Source of the DNA: Pseudoips prasinana
Taxonomy: Eukaryota; Arthropoda; Insecta; Lepidoptera; Nolidae
Length of the DNA stretch: 64,000 nt
Direction: 5' to 3'
Assembly: GCA_951640165.1 (NCBI GenBank)
Contig: OX621251.1
Location: 30,032,893-30,096,892 of the forward strand
Below the pieces are notes generated by a model that had not been told where the DNA came from, ran no database searches, and saw only the letters and a program-made list of their open reading frames with translations. Below are positions 42,521 to 53,975 of the stretch, piece after piece. Within the stretch, counting starts at the first letter, position 1; each line of letters starts with the position of its first letter. The position numbers and the translations under genes were made by a program.

Positions 42521-42559
42521 TTATTGTATAATCGCGTGTTATTTTCTGTTGTGTGATTT

Positions 42560-43890
42560 GTGTATGTGACTGTCCTGAAAGGACTTTTAATTTTCGAATT
42601 TCGAGTGGGCCTGAGTCTCGTTTTTTTATTTCATAAATTAATTATCAGTTTGGAATAGCATGTTTGTGTCTATGAGTGGTGTTTTCTTTTTTGAAATCGA
42701 ATTCTTATAATGTAGTTGAATGTTTGATTGGAAAATTCGATAAGTGTTGTGTATTATTGTCGTTCAAAATTGAACTTTATTTCGATTTTATTACAGTTGA
42801 TTTGTGTATGTTACGTTAGTGTTCCGGTCTAATTAGTGGAACGGCTTCCTTTTCAGTGAAGTATCAGGTTTTATTCCGCGATATTTTAAATTGGTAACCC
42901 TACATTCATTCTCATTTTTAACTGAAAGATAGGTAATATTAATAGTCCTTTATAATGAGTAGGAAAGGAGTTATGCTAAGCAATTTTCCTTGTATTTTGC
43001 TCCATGTTAGTTCGAGGGATATCTACTTACTATTCGAGCCGAGAGTCACATCTGTCTGTTCTCATATTATTTTTCTTAGCGAGCAATATTTTTACAAGTG
43101 CTACTTGAGTCAACTTTCACGTTTTTCCGCTTAAATTATTAGTGTAGATAAAATATAAAAGCCAATATTTTATGTATATGTAAAAGTGAAGTAAAAGTAA
43201 AAATATCTGTTTGTCAGCCAGACTAGAGAATAATCAAAGAGTTTAATATTTTCTTTTATGATACGCCAAAGTAAGGCTGAAGCGGTTTATGAGCTTAGTA
43301 CCGACATAAAGACTTTCCGGAAGAGCCCGGCCAATAAACCCTTCGTCCAGGGCCTTATCATTTACCATTTTTATGAGTCCATTTTGAAGGAAGGAAGAGA
43401 AGATGAGGTTTTGTGAGATTATTAAGGCGTTTTGGTGGCGATTAAGGATATTAGTTATGCCTAATAAAAGTGGCATTTTTTTTAAATATGCCTTGACTGT
43501 ATAATATAGTATAAAATATTAGATTACGTAGTGTTAAAATTAATTTATATAGTCCATAAGCTGATAAGACAGACCGCATAGATAGACTAAGCTATTTGCT
43601 TAAATATCTATTTTTTTACATCAAGTATATACAAAATAACTACTTAACTATTTGCTTGACAAGCATAAGTGTATGTTGATATCCATTTCCGAAAAATATT
43701 ACATTATTTTGTAACTCATATACCTAAATGTGTTACGGTCTCTTTCTATTAAAAAATATATGAATATAGTATTTCTTTTTGATCTGGGTAATTAATTCTC
43801 TAAAATATGGATGCGGACTTTTTTATATTTCTCTGTATTATTATTATAAATAAATAAAAACCAATTTTCTTTGAAACTAACGATTTTTTA
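42560..43890. other. No gene recognised
   Basis: AT-rich sequence. Open frames under 80 codons show no family resemblance. Nothing else seen. Confidence 0.3.
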
Positions 43891-43902
43891 AGTATGTGAA
43901 AA

Positions 43903-44146
43903 TCCTAACCTACTAATATTATAAATACAAAAGTTTGTGAGTATGGATGTTTGTGTTATTCTTTCACGCAAAAACTACGGAACGGATTTTGATGGAATTT
44001 TGTAGTAATATAAACTATATTACTACAAAATTCCATCAAAATCCGTTCCGTAGTTTTTGCGTACCAGTACGATACGAGTATATCCGGATAACACATAGGC
44101 TATACTTTGTTAAGCTTAACGCGTGTGAAACCGCGGGCACTGCTAG
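43903..44146 (+). mobile_element. Helitron-like element with inverted duplication
   Basis: The start TCCTAACCTACTAATATTAT follows A, and the end GTGAAACCGCGGGCACTGCTAG-type hairpin precedes T (CTAG at 44143-44146). A 46-bp perfect palindrome (43967-44061) lies in its body. It is of the subfamily at 62257-62438 but 62 bp longer. Confidence 0.75.
43967..44061. repeat. Perfect 46-bp palindrome with 3-bp loop
   Basis: Arm 43967-44012 begins CGCAAAAACTACGGAACGGA, the loop is AAC, and 44016-44061 is the exact reverse complement. The longest perfect palindrome seen in the window. Confidence 0.9.
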
Positions 44147-44326
44147 TGTTAAATAAAGAACGCGTTATACTAACATATGACGTCCCTTGTAGTAGAGCCG
44201 TACTTCGTAGCAGCTACATACTAACAGCCGTTTTGCTAGGAAAGTGCATAGCACCTTTTTTATGCTATACTATTATAAGCCCTTTTGGTGTGTATTTCTT
44301 TATTTCTGAATTATAATTATTAACCT

Positions 44327-44425
44327 TTTTAGGCCGCCAAAATGTGCCCAGCAAGCAGTAGTAAGGATTATTTAATCGTACCTTAGTTCGCTGGGCATAT
44401 TTTACTGCGGTCAAAAGGTTCATTT
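44327..44425. mobile_element. Hairpin element, MITE-like
   Basis: CCAAAATGTGCCCAGC and, inverted, GCTGGGCATATTTTACTG flank a short loop. The outer parts (CCTTTTTAGGCCGC and GCGGTCAAAAGG) also pair partly. Single copy here. Confidence 0.4.
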
Positions 44426-44469
44426 GTATCTTATTTTAGTTTAGTCTGCTCTGCTTTAATTATTTTTTT

Positions 44470-44990
44470 TACTAAGTCGCTAAACAAACGTACGGCCAAC
44501 CTAATGTTAAGCAGTCACTGTAGCCTATGACGTTTGCCGTACATTTGCGTTGCCTATGCTTCCCGTTAAGGTCTGGTGACATTACTTATACTCAGGTCCA
44601 CAACATTAACAGTATAATACCTGGAGTGTTTTCTGAAAGGTGGCGGTGAAGCTAAAGACCACTATGGTCAACCTCTCTTAATCATTGCTACTCTTTACCG
44701 CTTCCAGGGGTCACGTGTAGCACTTCCAGAGCCAAAGCCTGCGAATGTAAAAACATTGTACCGCCTATATCTTCTGATAAATCATCAGTTGAAACTCTTG
44801 AACGAAGGCTTCTCCAAGGATCTCTATAGTGAAATTATAGTTATAATTGAGACGTATATGGCAGATGGATTGAAGAGGGTATGATGGCCATAGATGGCCC
44901 GTTCTCTGGTCGATATTCTCTCGGGACGACTTCTACGCCACTATGCAATAGGGAGGTGGTATTCGTCGTAATAGACAAGTTATAAAATGT
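44470..44990 (-). mobile_element. Degraded LINE pieces
   Basis: 44480-44560 has AAACGTACGGCCAACCTAAT and GTTAAGCAGTCACTGTAGCC, a common LINE 3' UTR word set. 44870-44960 has a GTTCTCTGGTCGATATTCTC segment related to 29260-29490. Both are heavily diverged. Confidence 0.35.
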
Positions 44991-45019
44991 CGCGACAAAG
45001 CTACATTTGCATTGGTTTC

Positions 45020-45205
45020 ATTCCCACCCAGGACTGTTTATCCTGAGTCGGGGTGTTATTATCTGTATAAGTATGTCTTTACAAAAGAAAAATAGTCTAT
45101 GTAGTATGTCAGTTATCTGGTTTCCATAGTACAAGCTCTGCTTAGATAGGGATTAGATGGCCGTGTGTAAATAATGTCCCAGGATATTATATTATTATTA
45201 TTTCT
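45020..45205 (+). mobile_element. tRNA SINE, head lost
   Basis: CCCACCCAGGACTGTTTATC, GAGTCGGGGTGTTATTATCT, CAGTTATCTGGTTTCCATAG and a TGTCCCAGGATATTATATTA tail. Same family as 39118-39378. Confidence 0.6.
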
Positions 45206-45639
45206 TTGTTCTTTTAACTTCGTAAGGAAATGATGCAATAACTTTCAATTAATTAATCAGTCATTTATTTGTTGAACACCCAGCTACAGATACATGTTAG
45301 GTACCTATATTAAAATATTAGAGCTTTGCGTTCTACCTAAAGGCATTCAAATGTTCATCTTGGCCCACAACAGAACACAAAAATAATATTTACATATACA
45401 GTCATAAATAAATTGAATGAGATCATAATCTAAAATCACATAATAAAATTAGTATATAACAAAGTCAAATAGATAAACAGAATACATTATTAAAATTATT
45501 TTAGTTGATACTAAAAATACAAGACAGAAATGTGGTCAATAGTTGGTTTAGTTGGTCTTGCATATAAAGGAAAATACATATATAACATTTAAATAATACC
45601 TTTTAATGGATACAGTCGCCGGTACGTCAGTAGATTCAC

Positions 45640-45945
45640 ATGAAGCACAAAAACCGCCCTTATTGCATTGGTAATAAAGATTGGAGCACGTAAAGCTGTC
45701 GGTTCTCGCCGGTCGTGTCAGATAGCCGTCCGATCGGATTATGAGAGCGAAGGAATTTAAATACACCCGTTTTTGTGCATAGCTACCCTTAGTTTGCATT
45801 CGTATCGATGAAATGCCCTCTTCGATTTCCAATCGCATGAGAGATCTGCCTTTTCGTGTATTAACGTAGAGCGGTAGTTGCACTAAACGTCCCAATAACA
45901 ACGGTCTCTCTCTGGAATCTACACATTGGTAACTGCCTAGAGTCG
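45640..45945 (+). repeat. Dispersed repeat, copy 1 of a pair
   Basis: It shares GCCGGTCGTGTCAGATAGCC, ATCGGATTATGAGAGCGAAG and CGTATTAACGTAGAGCGGTA with 50370-50620, where the order is the same. Family unknown. The 117-codon minus frame here is not preserved in the second copy, so it is not treated as a gene. Confidence 0.5.
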
Positions 45946-45984
45946 AGGTTCTTACCCCAAGTGGGGTGCCCTCCGGCGCGAGTT

Positions 45985-46130
45985 TGTGAGTGTGTATATT
46001 TGTTACTTGTTCACGTCTAAACGGCTGGAGGGATTTTAATAAATTTTGGTATGGAGTTAGCTGACACCCTGGATTAACACATAGGCTGTAATTTATAAAG
46101 AACGGGGGTAAAACCGCGGGGCACAGCTAG
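45985..46130 (+). mobile_element. Helitron-like element
   Basis: TTCACGTCTAAACGGCTGGA, TTTTGGTATGGAGTTAGCTG and the end GTAAAACCGCGGGGCACAGCTAG-type hairpin (CTAG at 46127-46130) before T. Same subfamily as 62257-62438. The start is not sharp. Confidence 0.65.
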
Positions 46131-46377
46131 TCGTTTTATATCGCTTGGCGGTTCGAGCCTCCGTTGATTTTGAGCGCAGTAACCGAAATTTGACCAGGAG
46201 TAAATATTTAAAACTCAATCAGGGTTAAAGTGTGTCGCATATCCCTACTATTATATACATGTACCTAATATACATATACCTACTGCTAAAATATAAAATT
46301 ATTAATACTTAACTCATATATAATTAATCCTTATCTCTTACTAGGGCCAGCTATTCCGTTGCCTATGAATATATATA

Positions 46378-46650
46378 ATATGTGGAATATAAAGAATATA
46401 ATGACAGTAAACGAGGCAAACTAGTGTGCAAATGGAAATCCGTTGTCGCTGCCTATCCCTCTGGGAAACAGGCGTGAGTCGCTATGTAGGTATGTATAAT
46501 ATGTAACACTATTTATTACACTTGCTTACTGAATGCCTCGTTGGTATAGAAGTAGTGTATTAAACCGCAGATGATGATGTCCCTCGTTCAAATCTTGGGA
46601 CCGACTTGCCAAAAAGTGTAATTGAGATTTTTCTGCCAAAAAAACACCCA
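46378..46650. mobile_element. LINE fragment and degraded SINE head
   Basis: 46378-46480 (plus) reads AAGAATATAATGACAGTAAA, then AATGGAAATCCGTTGTCGCT and CCCTCTGGGAAACAGGCG, a relic of the KWKSVVSAYPSGKQA coding repeat. From 46528 follows GCCTCGTTGGTATAGAAGTA with CGTTCAAATCTTGGGA, a SINE head like 1933-2040. Confidence 0.5.
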
Positions 46651-47450
46651 ATGTTAATGCCTGTATTCTACAAGTTGGCGGTGTTATAAGTCCTTGCCTC
46701 GGAGAGCTCAAGCTATCCTGCGCCTGATCTCTCCCCGGTCGTCTAACGTGTTGAATAGCCGTACTCTAACTTCTGCAATATAATATTTTGCGTAGTTGAC
46801 TAGTCTCCTATCGTCACTTGTTTGCTGACTTTTTGTATAAGGTAAATATTTGTACATACATTTTTCCTTTTATTATAATAACTTTTATAGGCCAAGGTTG
46901 ACTATATTTTTTTATTAAGTGAAAAGGTAACTCGCAGTTTCGTCATTTTTTATTTGCCTAAATGTAGGTAACAAAATTAAGGTGTTGCTGGCGTTAACAA
47001 ATGGAATCCAATACATTCTACCAGGTAGATTCTTTTGTTTAAATTTCCGTCCCTATTTAAGTTACAGCTTGTATATAAATTCTTTAGTTTCGCTTACTTT
47101 TTATGTAACGTGTTGTATATAAGATGTATCCTTGTATTTAACGGATCGTAGTTACGTAAATGTGACTGCCTAAATCCTTGAGAACTATTTGAATCTACTA
47201 GTCTGTTTTTGTTATGTTTTAGTTCGTGAAATCGTTTATTTATAACCTTTTGTGAAAGTGCCGATACTGTTGTGGCGATAAAGACCTTGGACATCATTCC
47301 TTTTGTTCAGGATTTTAATACCGAGACATCTACGTCATTGGCTTAGTAGATATCCTCAATAGTTATAGCGGTGGTTATTAAGTTGTTGTTAACTGTTTGG
47401 TTAGTTCCGCAAGTTTTGATGCAATACTACTAGATATAATAATATCCTGG

Positions 47451-47705
47451 GACATTATTTACACACGGCCATCTGAGATCCAAAACTAAGCAGAGCTTGT
47501 ACTATGGAAACCAGATAACTGATATACTACATATACTACTTTTCTTTTGTAAATACATACTTATATAGATAATTACACCCAGACTCAGGCCCAGACTCAG
47601 GCAAACAGTCATGTTCATGCACACAAATATCTGTCCTGGGTGGGAATCGAACCCACGACCTCCGGCGTGAAAAGCAAGCATTTGCCAACCACGCCAACAG
47701 GCCCA
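47451..47705 (-). mobile_element. tRNA SINE, same family as 39118-39378
   Basis: The minus strand has GGTTGGCAAATGCTTGCTTT, GGAGGTCGTGGGTTCGATTC (B-box) and CATGAACATGACTGTTTGCC, a doubled GAGTCTGGGC, and CATAGTACAAGCTCTGCTTA. It lies directly beside the LINE tail at 47718. Confidence 0.75.
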
Positions 47706-47717
47706 CCTTATATATAT

Positions 47718-49001
47718 ATAAATAAATAAATAAATAAAAAAGGTTTTTATTCACGTAGACTTTAAAAAAGCGCTTGTAAATAGTCAGAACATGTTTGTAG
47801 TAATATAGTTGTATACATTAGATATTATTTCTAGTAACATAGATATTTAGGTACATCTTGTATGAAAACATTTATAAAATTTATTTTATTACAGAAATGA
47901 TATTTAGCTAGCTCGTATCAAGTTATTGTCAAGAGATTATGTTTAATTATCTAGTTTAAGTCTAATATTTTTACTACATATTGTCAATGGTTCTGTCTAT
48001 ATTAAAGGTATTATTATTATGACGGACCTTGTGTTAATAACGACGGTCGCGCTTTAATGCTACCACCGGATCCAATGCGCCCCAACTGAGAAGACCCAGC
48101 GAAACAAACTCAGTGGGTTCATCTACTACCGGTTTCAACACGACCCAGTTGAGACGGTCCGGCGAAACATACTCAAGCGGGCATGAACACGGGATTTGGT
48201 CCAATTAGAGTAATTATTTAGTAGGCAAACACAATATATGCTCGATCGGTTGTCTGAATGCTTATTATTTTAGATTATATTTAGGTATACAAAAGAAAAA
48301 CTTCGAAACAATAACATTATTCATTTTGAGACAGAGTCAATAATTTTAAATTAAGTATATGATAGCAATCATTTACAGATAGTTCACGTAACACAACAGA
48401 TCAGTCATGTCTATATGGCTACAAGATCTCCAGCGAGCAATGTGCAGGTAGGAAGTGAGAGCCAGACGTCTTTGTCATCGATGTACTCTTTAGTGGTGTA
48501 ATAACCCCTAGCCATAAGTACACGTTTAATATGTGTTTTAAAACTTGTGTCAGGCAGATCAGTAATTTGAGTAGGAAGCTTGTTATAAAACCTAATACAA
48601 TTTCCTAAAAATGATTTATTAGTTTTGCTTACTCTAAAGCCTGGCATGGCTAGTTTGTTTTTATTCCTAGTATTTATATTATGCAGTTCACTTTTCTTTT
48701 TATAATTATGAATATTTTTTCTAACAAACATTATATTCTGATATATATATTCCGATGGCACAGTAAGTATATTTATTTCTTTAAACAAATTTCGCAAAGA
48801 ATGGCGACTGCCTAAACCATAAATGGCTCTGACTGCTCTTTTCTGCAATACAAAAATAGTACCTATGTCAGCCGCCGAACCCCACAGCAGAATGCCATAC
48901 GACATAATGCTATGAAAGTACGCGAAATACACTAATCTAGCAGTTTGTTCATCTGACAATTGCCTTATTTTCCAGACAGCATAGGAAGCCGAACTTAAGG
49001 T
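47718..49001 (-). mobile_element. LINE, 5'-truncated, minus strand
   Basis: Reading the minus strand: the last 197 codons of a reverse transcriptase ORF (49001 to 48411), a 670-bp 3' UTR and an AAAT-repeat tail (47718-47738). The 3' UTR holds two related GC-rich segments (48050-48110 and 48118-48180). Homologous copies: 55490-56545 (plus) and 3461-3754 (minus). Confidence 0.8.
48411..49001 (-). pseudogene. LINE reverse transcriptase ORF, C-terminal part
   Basis: Open frame to the stop at 48411. It begins in truncated sequence (TLSSASYAVWKIRQLSDEQT), so the TTG at 48959 is not a true start. YFAYFHSIMSYGILLWGSAA, VLQKRAVRAIYGL and CIRFYNKLPTQI are the thumb and C-terminal segments found after the YADD domain in jockey/CR1-like ORF2 proteins. 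No stop or shift in 197 codons implies a fairly young copy. The palm domain and endonuclease are missing through 5' truncation, as is usual for LINE insertion. Confidence 0.8.
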
Positions 49002-49004
49002 ATT

Positions 49005-50030
49005 ATAGTAGGTATTATATCAATAGTGGACGTAACTAGATATCATCTGTACTGTCATACATTCGTACCCATAAAACTGAATTAATTCAGCAATAATATA
49101 CATTTTTTGCTCCACGTACAAAATGCATCGGCTCTCTTTCAGTCTATGGTCTAGACGTTATTGTTTAGTTTCATGGATAAATTACGCTCCTTAACTTACA
49201 CCTCCTACTTATGTTCACATCTCGTATAAATTTTATTTAACTATATTTTTAAGAATTATTGTTGCTAAAACTCGATTCATCATCTTTTTCTCAATAGAAT
49301 AAATCAAAAATTCAGTTCTGGAAAATGTTGAAACAAAAGAATCTCGTGTAACGGCCGATAGTTTATATTTAATGCATGATAGGATTAGTCAAACGGGTAC
49401 GGTACGGGTCAAAATAGAATGAACAGAAAACTATCCAAACACTTAAAAAACTGGGTGAAATATAACAATTATTAATTGATAGAATGATAATTATTCTTCA
49501 TGACAAATTTGAAGTGCACTACATATTATGATGATAATGTGAATAATAATTGAAATTTTTCAATCTTAATTTTTTAAGTTTATTAAGTGACTTTGTGATT
49601 TTAATCTGTTGAGCAAAGTATAGGCCGGTGAAGCAGTGAAAGCCTTGTTTACTAATTGTGAGGTCATATAAAAAGAAATGTCGAGCAAAGTAGTTGAACC
49701 GGGTTTGAGAACTATGATGTTTTTTTTATGTATGGTAAAATGTAGAGTATGTACAGATAACCTGGTAGTAACCTGGCTTAAAACTTACTCAAAAAAATTG
49801 TTTGTGGGTCATCAACAGCATCACTTGAGCTGCTGACGTTAACTGCTGTCCTAAGCCTCTGTGTCATATATTTTTAATTAGTTTAAATCATCGAAATTAC
49901 GACGATACATCTCGGCCATAAATCGTGAGCCCATAGTTGCCTGTGAATTCTTATTATTAGGTAGGTATGATTCATAAGTAGGGTATGCATCATGGGTATG
50001 CAAGTTCGAAACTGGTTGTATGAAGAGGTA
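49005..50030. other. No gene recognised
   Basis: AT-rich. Short repeat-like words (AGGCCGGTGAAGCAGTGAAA near 49622, with a counterpart GTCTGGTGAAGCAGTAGAAG at 51331) suggest an old dispersed element. Nothing else seen. Confidence 0.3.
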
Positions 50031-50221
50031 ACGGATTTGTGCACACTCCGCTCACGAGTCATCTTAGCTCCCGTAGTAGAGTAACAAAGGCAACTTTAAC
50101 CCGATGCCTCTGTCTCATTTGTATTGGAGTGGGCTCCGAGAACCTGTTGATGCTAGCTGATGAATTAGGCGAGCAACTGCTATTGGAGCTCCAACCCCTA
50201 TGGGAACACAGTAACCAAGAC

Positions 50222-50223
50222 TT

Positions 50224-50256
<33 letters not shown>
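50222..50256. repeat. CT microsatellite
   Basis: About 15 CT units after TTTCTTT. Open frames across it give SL or RE repeats and are not genes. Confidence 0.9.
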
Positions 50257-50259
<3 letters not shown>

Positions 50260-50369
50260 AGTTGGTATAGCGGTAACGTGTTCCAAAAAGCGATTTTGGG
50301 ATATTTCCGTAAAGAAAATTTCTTAATATCAGCCCGAAGTCTGGGCTGTATTGTACCCCCATGTCATGG

Positions 50370-50620
50370 AGAGCAGGTAAAGCCGTCGATCCTGTACCTG
50401 ACCTCATTCCGGTCGTGTCGCTAGTCGTTCCATCGGATCATGAGAGTGATGGAATAAAAAGTGCCCCTTTGTTTGCACACTTCCTTGTGCGCTATAATAT
50501 GTCCTGCGCAGTGGGCCAGTCTCCATTGCGTATTAAGGTAGAGCGACAGTTGTACAAAACGTCCCTGAAAACCGACCCCTCATGCACGCCCACAGTCGAG
50601 AGGAACTGACACATAAAGGT
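50370..50620 (+). repeat. Dispersed repeat, copy 2 of a pair
   Basis: GTAAAGCCGTCGATCCTGTA, TCCGGTCGTGTCGCTAGTCG, CATCGGATCATGAGAGTGAT and GCGTATTAAGGTAGAGCGAC align with 45640-45945. A degraded SINE-like head (50258-50345) precedes it. Confidence 0.5.
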
Positions 50621-51505
50621 GGCCTCTAGCATGTTCAACTTAGTTTTATTTTGCTTGTCTTGAAACCCCACTATTCTCTATTATCCAGCGAAGTAATAAA
50701 AAGCCAGCTGGTTAAACTATATAACTATAAGGTAACATCGTGTTAAAAGACGTGGACTTCTTCGAACGTTCCCATTATTTACTGCGAAACTTCTTCATAA
50801 CTCCTTCACAGCTTGTTAGGTTGAATCTTAGCTAACACCTATTCCCGGACGTAGTCCATAAAACTTCGGGACCTCCTTGCAAGTTCTTCACTATTTCTGA
50901 CTGGAACTAGCTCTAATGTTGATGTATCTTAACCCACTAGTTAAAATGCTGGTGTACGACCATACGTCAACTATATGTATTGCTGTTGATGGAAATATTG
51001 CTAGAGTCGAAGCTACTTCAGTCGATATACTTAGACTACCAAAAACGCCCTTAGTGCCTACGTAATAAGGTGTAAAAAATGTATACACCAAAGTAACGAT
51101 CTACTTAATTTCCACTGTCGTTGCCTGAAAAGGCGCAAAGTAATGTAATGGTTCCAACAATTATCCAACAAAAATATTGATTGTTAAAACCTTGAATGAA
51201 TCAGAGCGGAAATTCAATCTAATTTTGATTATTACCTTACAACTTATAAAAATAACGTTAATAATGCTTATCTATATATAGAATTATTATAATTACGCCT
51301 TCTTTATGTATAACCTGGTATCGAATACCGTCTGGTGAAGCAGTAGAAGCTACCTAGGCTTACTATTGATGACATAATTTTAAAACTAGGGTATAATAAG
51401 TTGTATCGTCCTGCGGCGATCAAATCAGCACCCTCTACTAATCCGGGGTAGGCGAAATATTGCCCGGAGTGAAAGCTTCCCAGGCTAAATGTAAACGTCG
51501 TGTAA

Positions 51506-51769
51506 AAAAAACTTGAGAGGTGTCAAGGGACACCCGGATGTAATGAAGTTATTTCTTATTATTTATTATGTACAAAAAACCTGTATACACTCAACGTAAT
51601 AGAAATGAAAATATCTGACTTGCTTTCTATAAGAGAGAGAGAGAGATAGAGAGCCAGACTGAGAAACATGCGCACGCCGCACAGCTGCAAAAAGTGTCGT
51701 GACAACTTTTCGTAAGATTTTTTTCCGTCTAGCCCTCTTTCACAACGCGCGATAAGGAACTTCGTTCCA
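51506..51769 (+). repeat. Dispersed repeat copy B (ACTTGAG to GTTCCAA)
   Basis: It matches 30111-30462 from ACTTGAGAGGTGTCAAGGGA to GGAACTTCGTTCCAA. It lacks the 85-bp block with AACCTCCTCCTTTTGAAGTC. Its GA run is slightly different. An A run (GTAAAAAAA) precedes it in both places. Confidence 0.7.
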
Positions 51770-52029
51770 ATAACAAAAGACATATGTACTGTATAAGTCA
51801 GACAGTGGTGTTCCGATGAAATATTTGGTTTATATCTTTGGGATCCAGGTATAATGGCTTACGACGTATCGTCGAGGTTTTATAATAAGTGACAGTAAGG
51901 AAAGATGTTGGTTTTTATCTGAGCAAATCGGCTTACAGAGGATCCTTCCCCTTTTTAAGTTGGCTGAGAGATATAGTACAAGCTCTTATATATAGCAATC
52001 ATTCAATATCCATTTGGAGTATCACCACC

Positions 52030-52200
52030 CCATTACATTCCGTGGGGGACGGTAGAAATCGTCCGAGGTAATTTCTAAGAGAGAACTATAAACTATGAGC
52101 ACTATACTGCAATCGCCAACCCGTCGCGTAACGATTATGGCATTCACCTAATACTTGTAGCGGCCTTTTGTATAGCAGTACAAGTGTTTGCCTGATGTGA
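52030..52200 (+). mobile_element. LINE 3' fragment (GGCGATCGCAGT type)
   Basis: CCCATTACATTCCGTGGGGG, GTAGAAATCGTCCGAGGTAA and ACTGCAATCGCCAACCCGTC are a diverged version of 34440-34600. Confidence 0.5.
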
Positions 52201-52589
52201 GGCATGAAATGGAGGATATTTGCCTTACGCCATACCTCATAGCAGTAATAGAACACAGTCCGTAATTATCAATAAAGATATACTGACACTACGACGGCTG
52301 TAAGTACAGTAGTTCGGAGTAGACGTGGTAAAATATATTAAAACTATAAATATTGACAACTACTATTTAAATAACAATAAATAACCATTTTGACAATTAC
52401 TTCAAGAAATTGCTATTTACACAAATTAAACTATTATTTTTTATGATCAAATATCGATAAATCATAATCTAATAATCTATCTGTGCCTAGATTTAATATA
52501 TATATTCGTAGTTAATTTATAATACTAAAAATACTGACTATTTAGGTCTATGAATAAAAACCGTTTTTATTTAATCCTAATTGACCTAT

Positions 52590-52987
52590 AGACTGGCCTA
52601 TAGGTCTAGTGGTTACTGGTTAGTGACCCTAACTGCTAAGCCAGAGGTCGTAGGTTCGATCCCAACCCAGGGCAAATCCTTAAATTATGAGCACGATTAT
52701 ATAATTATTTATTAAGGTCGCCAGAGCTCATTGGGGTGGGGGGAAGGGTCAGCAACACTTGTTTGCTGACTCTTAAAGGCCGGCAACGCACTCGCAACTC
52801 CTCTGGTGTCGCAAGTGTCCATGGGCGGCGGTGATCACTTACCATCAGGTGAGCCACTTGCTCGTTTGTCGCCCTCTGATATAAAAAAAAATATATATAT
52901 ATACTAAAATAGTATATTGGTATTTTTATCAGTTGTCTGGTTACCATACAGGCTTTGCTTAGTTTGGGATCAGATGGCAGTATTTTA
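52590..52987 (+). mobile_element. tRNA SINE split by a nested LINE 3' end
   Basis: Head TAGGTCTAGTGGTTACTGGT, AGAGGTCGTAGGTTCGATCC (B-box) and a body to 52712. It resumes near 52905 with TTTTTATCAGTTGTCTGGTT, CAGGCTTTGCTTAGTTTGGG and ATCAGATGGCAGT. The interrupting piece is 52713-52895. Confidence 0.75.
52713..52895 (+). mobile_element. LINE 3' UTR nested in a SINE
   Basis: AAGGTCGCCAGAGCTCATTG, CTTAAAGGCCGGCAACGCAC, TGGGCGGCGGTGATCACTTA, CCATCAGGTGAGCC and an A-run tail. Complete 3' end of the family at 13190, 20020 and 29945. Its tail points in the same direction as the SINE. Confidence 0.75.
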
Positions 52988-52999
52988 GACCAAGCTCAA

Positions 53000-53720
53000 G
53001 TGCATGTATGGACTGTGAAGCTAAAGTGTATTTGACTGTACAACATTATACAATCCAAGATATAGGTAGTTGTGTTATAAGTCGATGTGACGCTTCAGTA
53101 CCCAAGACAATAAAACATGGAACGTGACCGTTTCTGAGCCATGCTCCGTGACGTCACAGCATATTGTCCATTGTGTGCACTTTCACACGATAGCCGCATT
53201 ATACAGTATTAACGAGCCTTTATTTATTATTTATGCTCTAATTTACTGACATCTAGTTTTGTGGCCAGTATATTGTAGATCGCGGATGTGAAGCTACGGT
53301 TCTATGCACGAATAGTGTTTCGGACACTGCAGCTAATATCAACGGGGTATACCCCCGGAACTAGTGGAACGTGAAAGTGTAACTACAGTTCTGTTGTGAC
53401 TAATAAAATTAAAACAGGATTATAGTCACGGTGACCTATCTTAACGGAGATTAGCCATTCGAATGGTACATACTATCATGTGTGTGTTATCCACCGGAAA
53501 TAGTAGCAGAGATTAGTTTAGATTAGATGAGAAATGTAGCACTAGGGTATTGACATATGTATACCAGTGAAGCTGCAATGCAGATGCAGTCTTAATACAA
53601 TATTAAAGAAACTAGATTTTAAAACTAGTCCATCTGCGCGGTCTTTTTATTACGTAAAAATGTTGAGAAATCCTTAAATAAATAACAAGTTATTTCGCTA
53701 ATAGATATTTTTAAAATATC
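53000..53720. other. No gene recognised
   Basis: Mixed composition. A palindromic TGACGTCA word (CRE-like) is at 53149-53156. A short ATATATAT run follows at 53955 before the LTR element. No convincing frame. Confidence 0.3.
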
Positions 53721-53734
53721 TATAATATTATAAA

Positions 53735-53878
53735 CTAGCTAAGCCCCGCGGTTTTACCCGCGTTAAATTTTATAAATTATAGCCGATGTGTTATTCGGCT
53801 ATATAAGCCATAGTATATACTACAAAGTTTCACCAAAATACGTTTTTATATTCTTTCGCCTTTATAATATTAGTGTGA
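53735..53878 (-). mobile_element. Helitron-like element, 144 bp
   Basis: Minus strand start TCACACTAATATTATAAAGG after A and end GCGGGGCTTAGCTAG before T. The subterminal CCGCGGTTTTACCCGCG folds. Intact ends. Confidence 0.7.
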
Positions 53879-53975
53879 TTTAAGACACCGAAAGGCCAAC
53901 GCAGAAGGCTCTCAACCAGTAGTTTAATATATGTTTCATAAAGAATAAATTAAAATATATATATATATATATATA

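Noticed and set aside
42107..42569. Three overlapping frames of 74-80 codons
   Set aside because: They lie in a CpG-rich non-coding block with no protein-like pattern; kept only as a possible promoter.
45548..45901. 117-codon minus frame
   Set aside because: The region is one of two copies of a dispersed repeat (other at 50370-50620) in which the frame is not kept.
50039..50326. Frames encoding LSLSLS or RERERE runs
   Set aside because: They are translations of the CT microsatellite.
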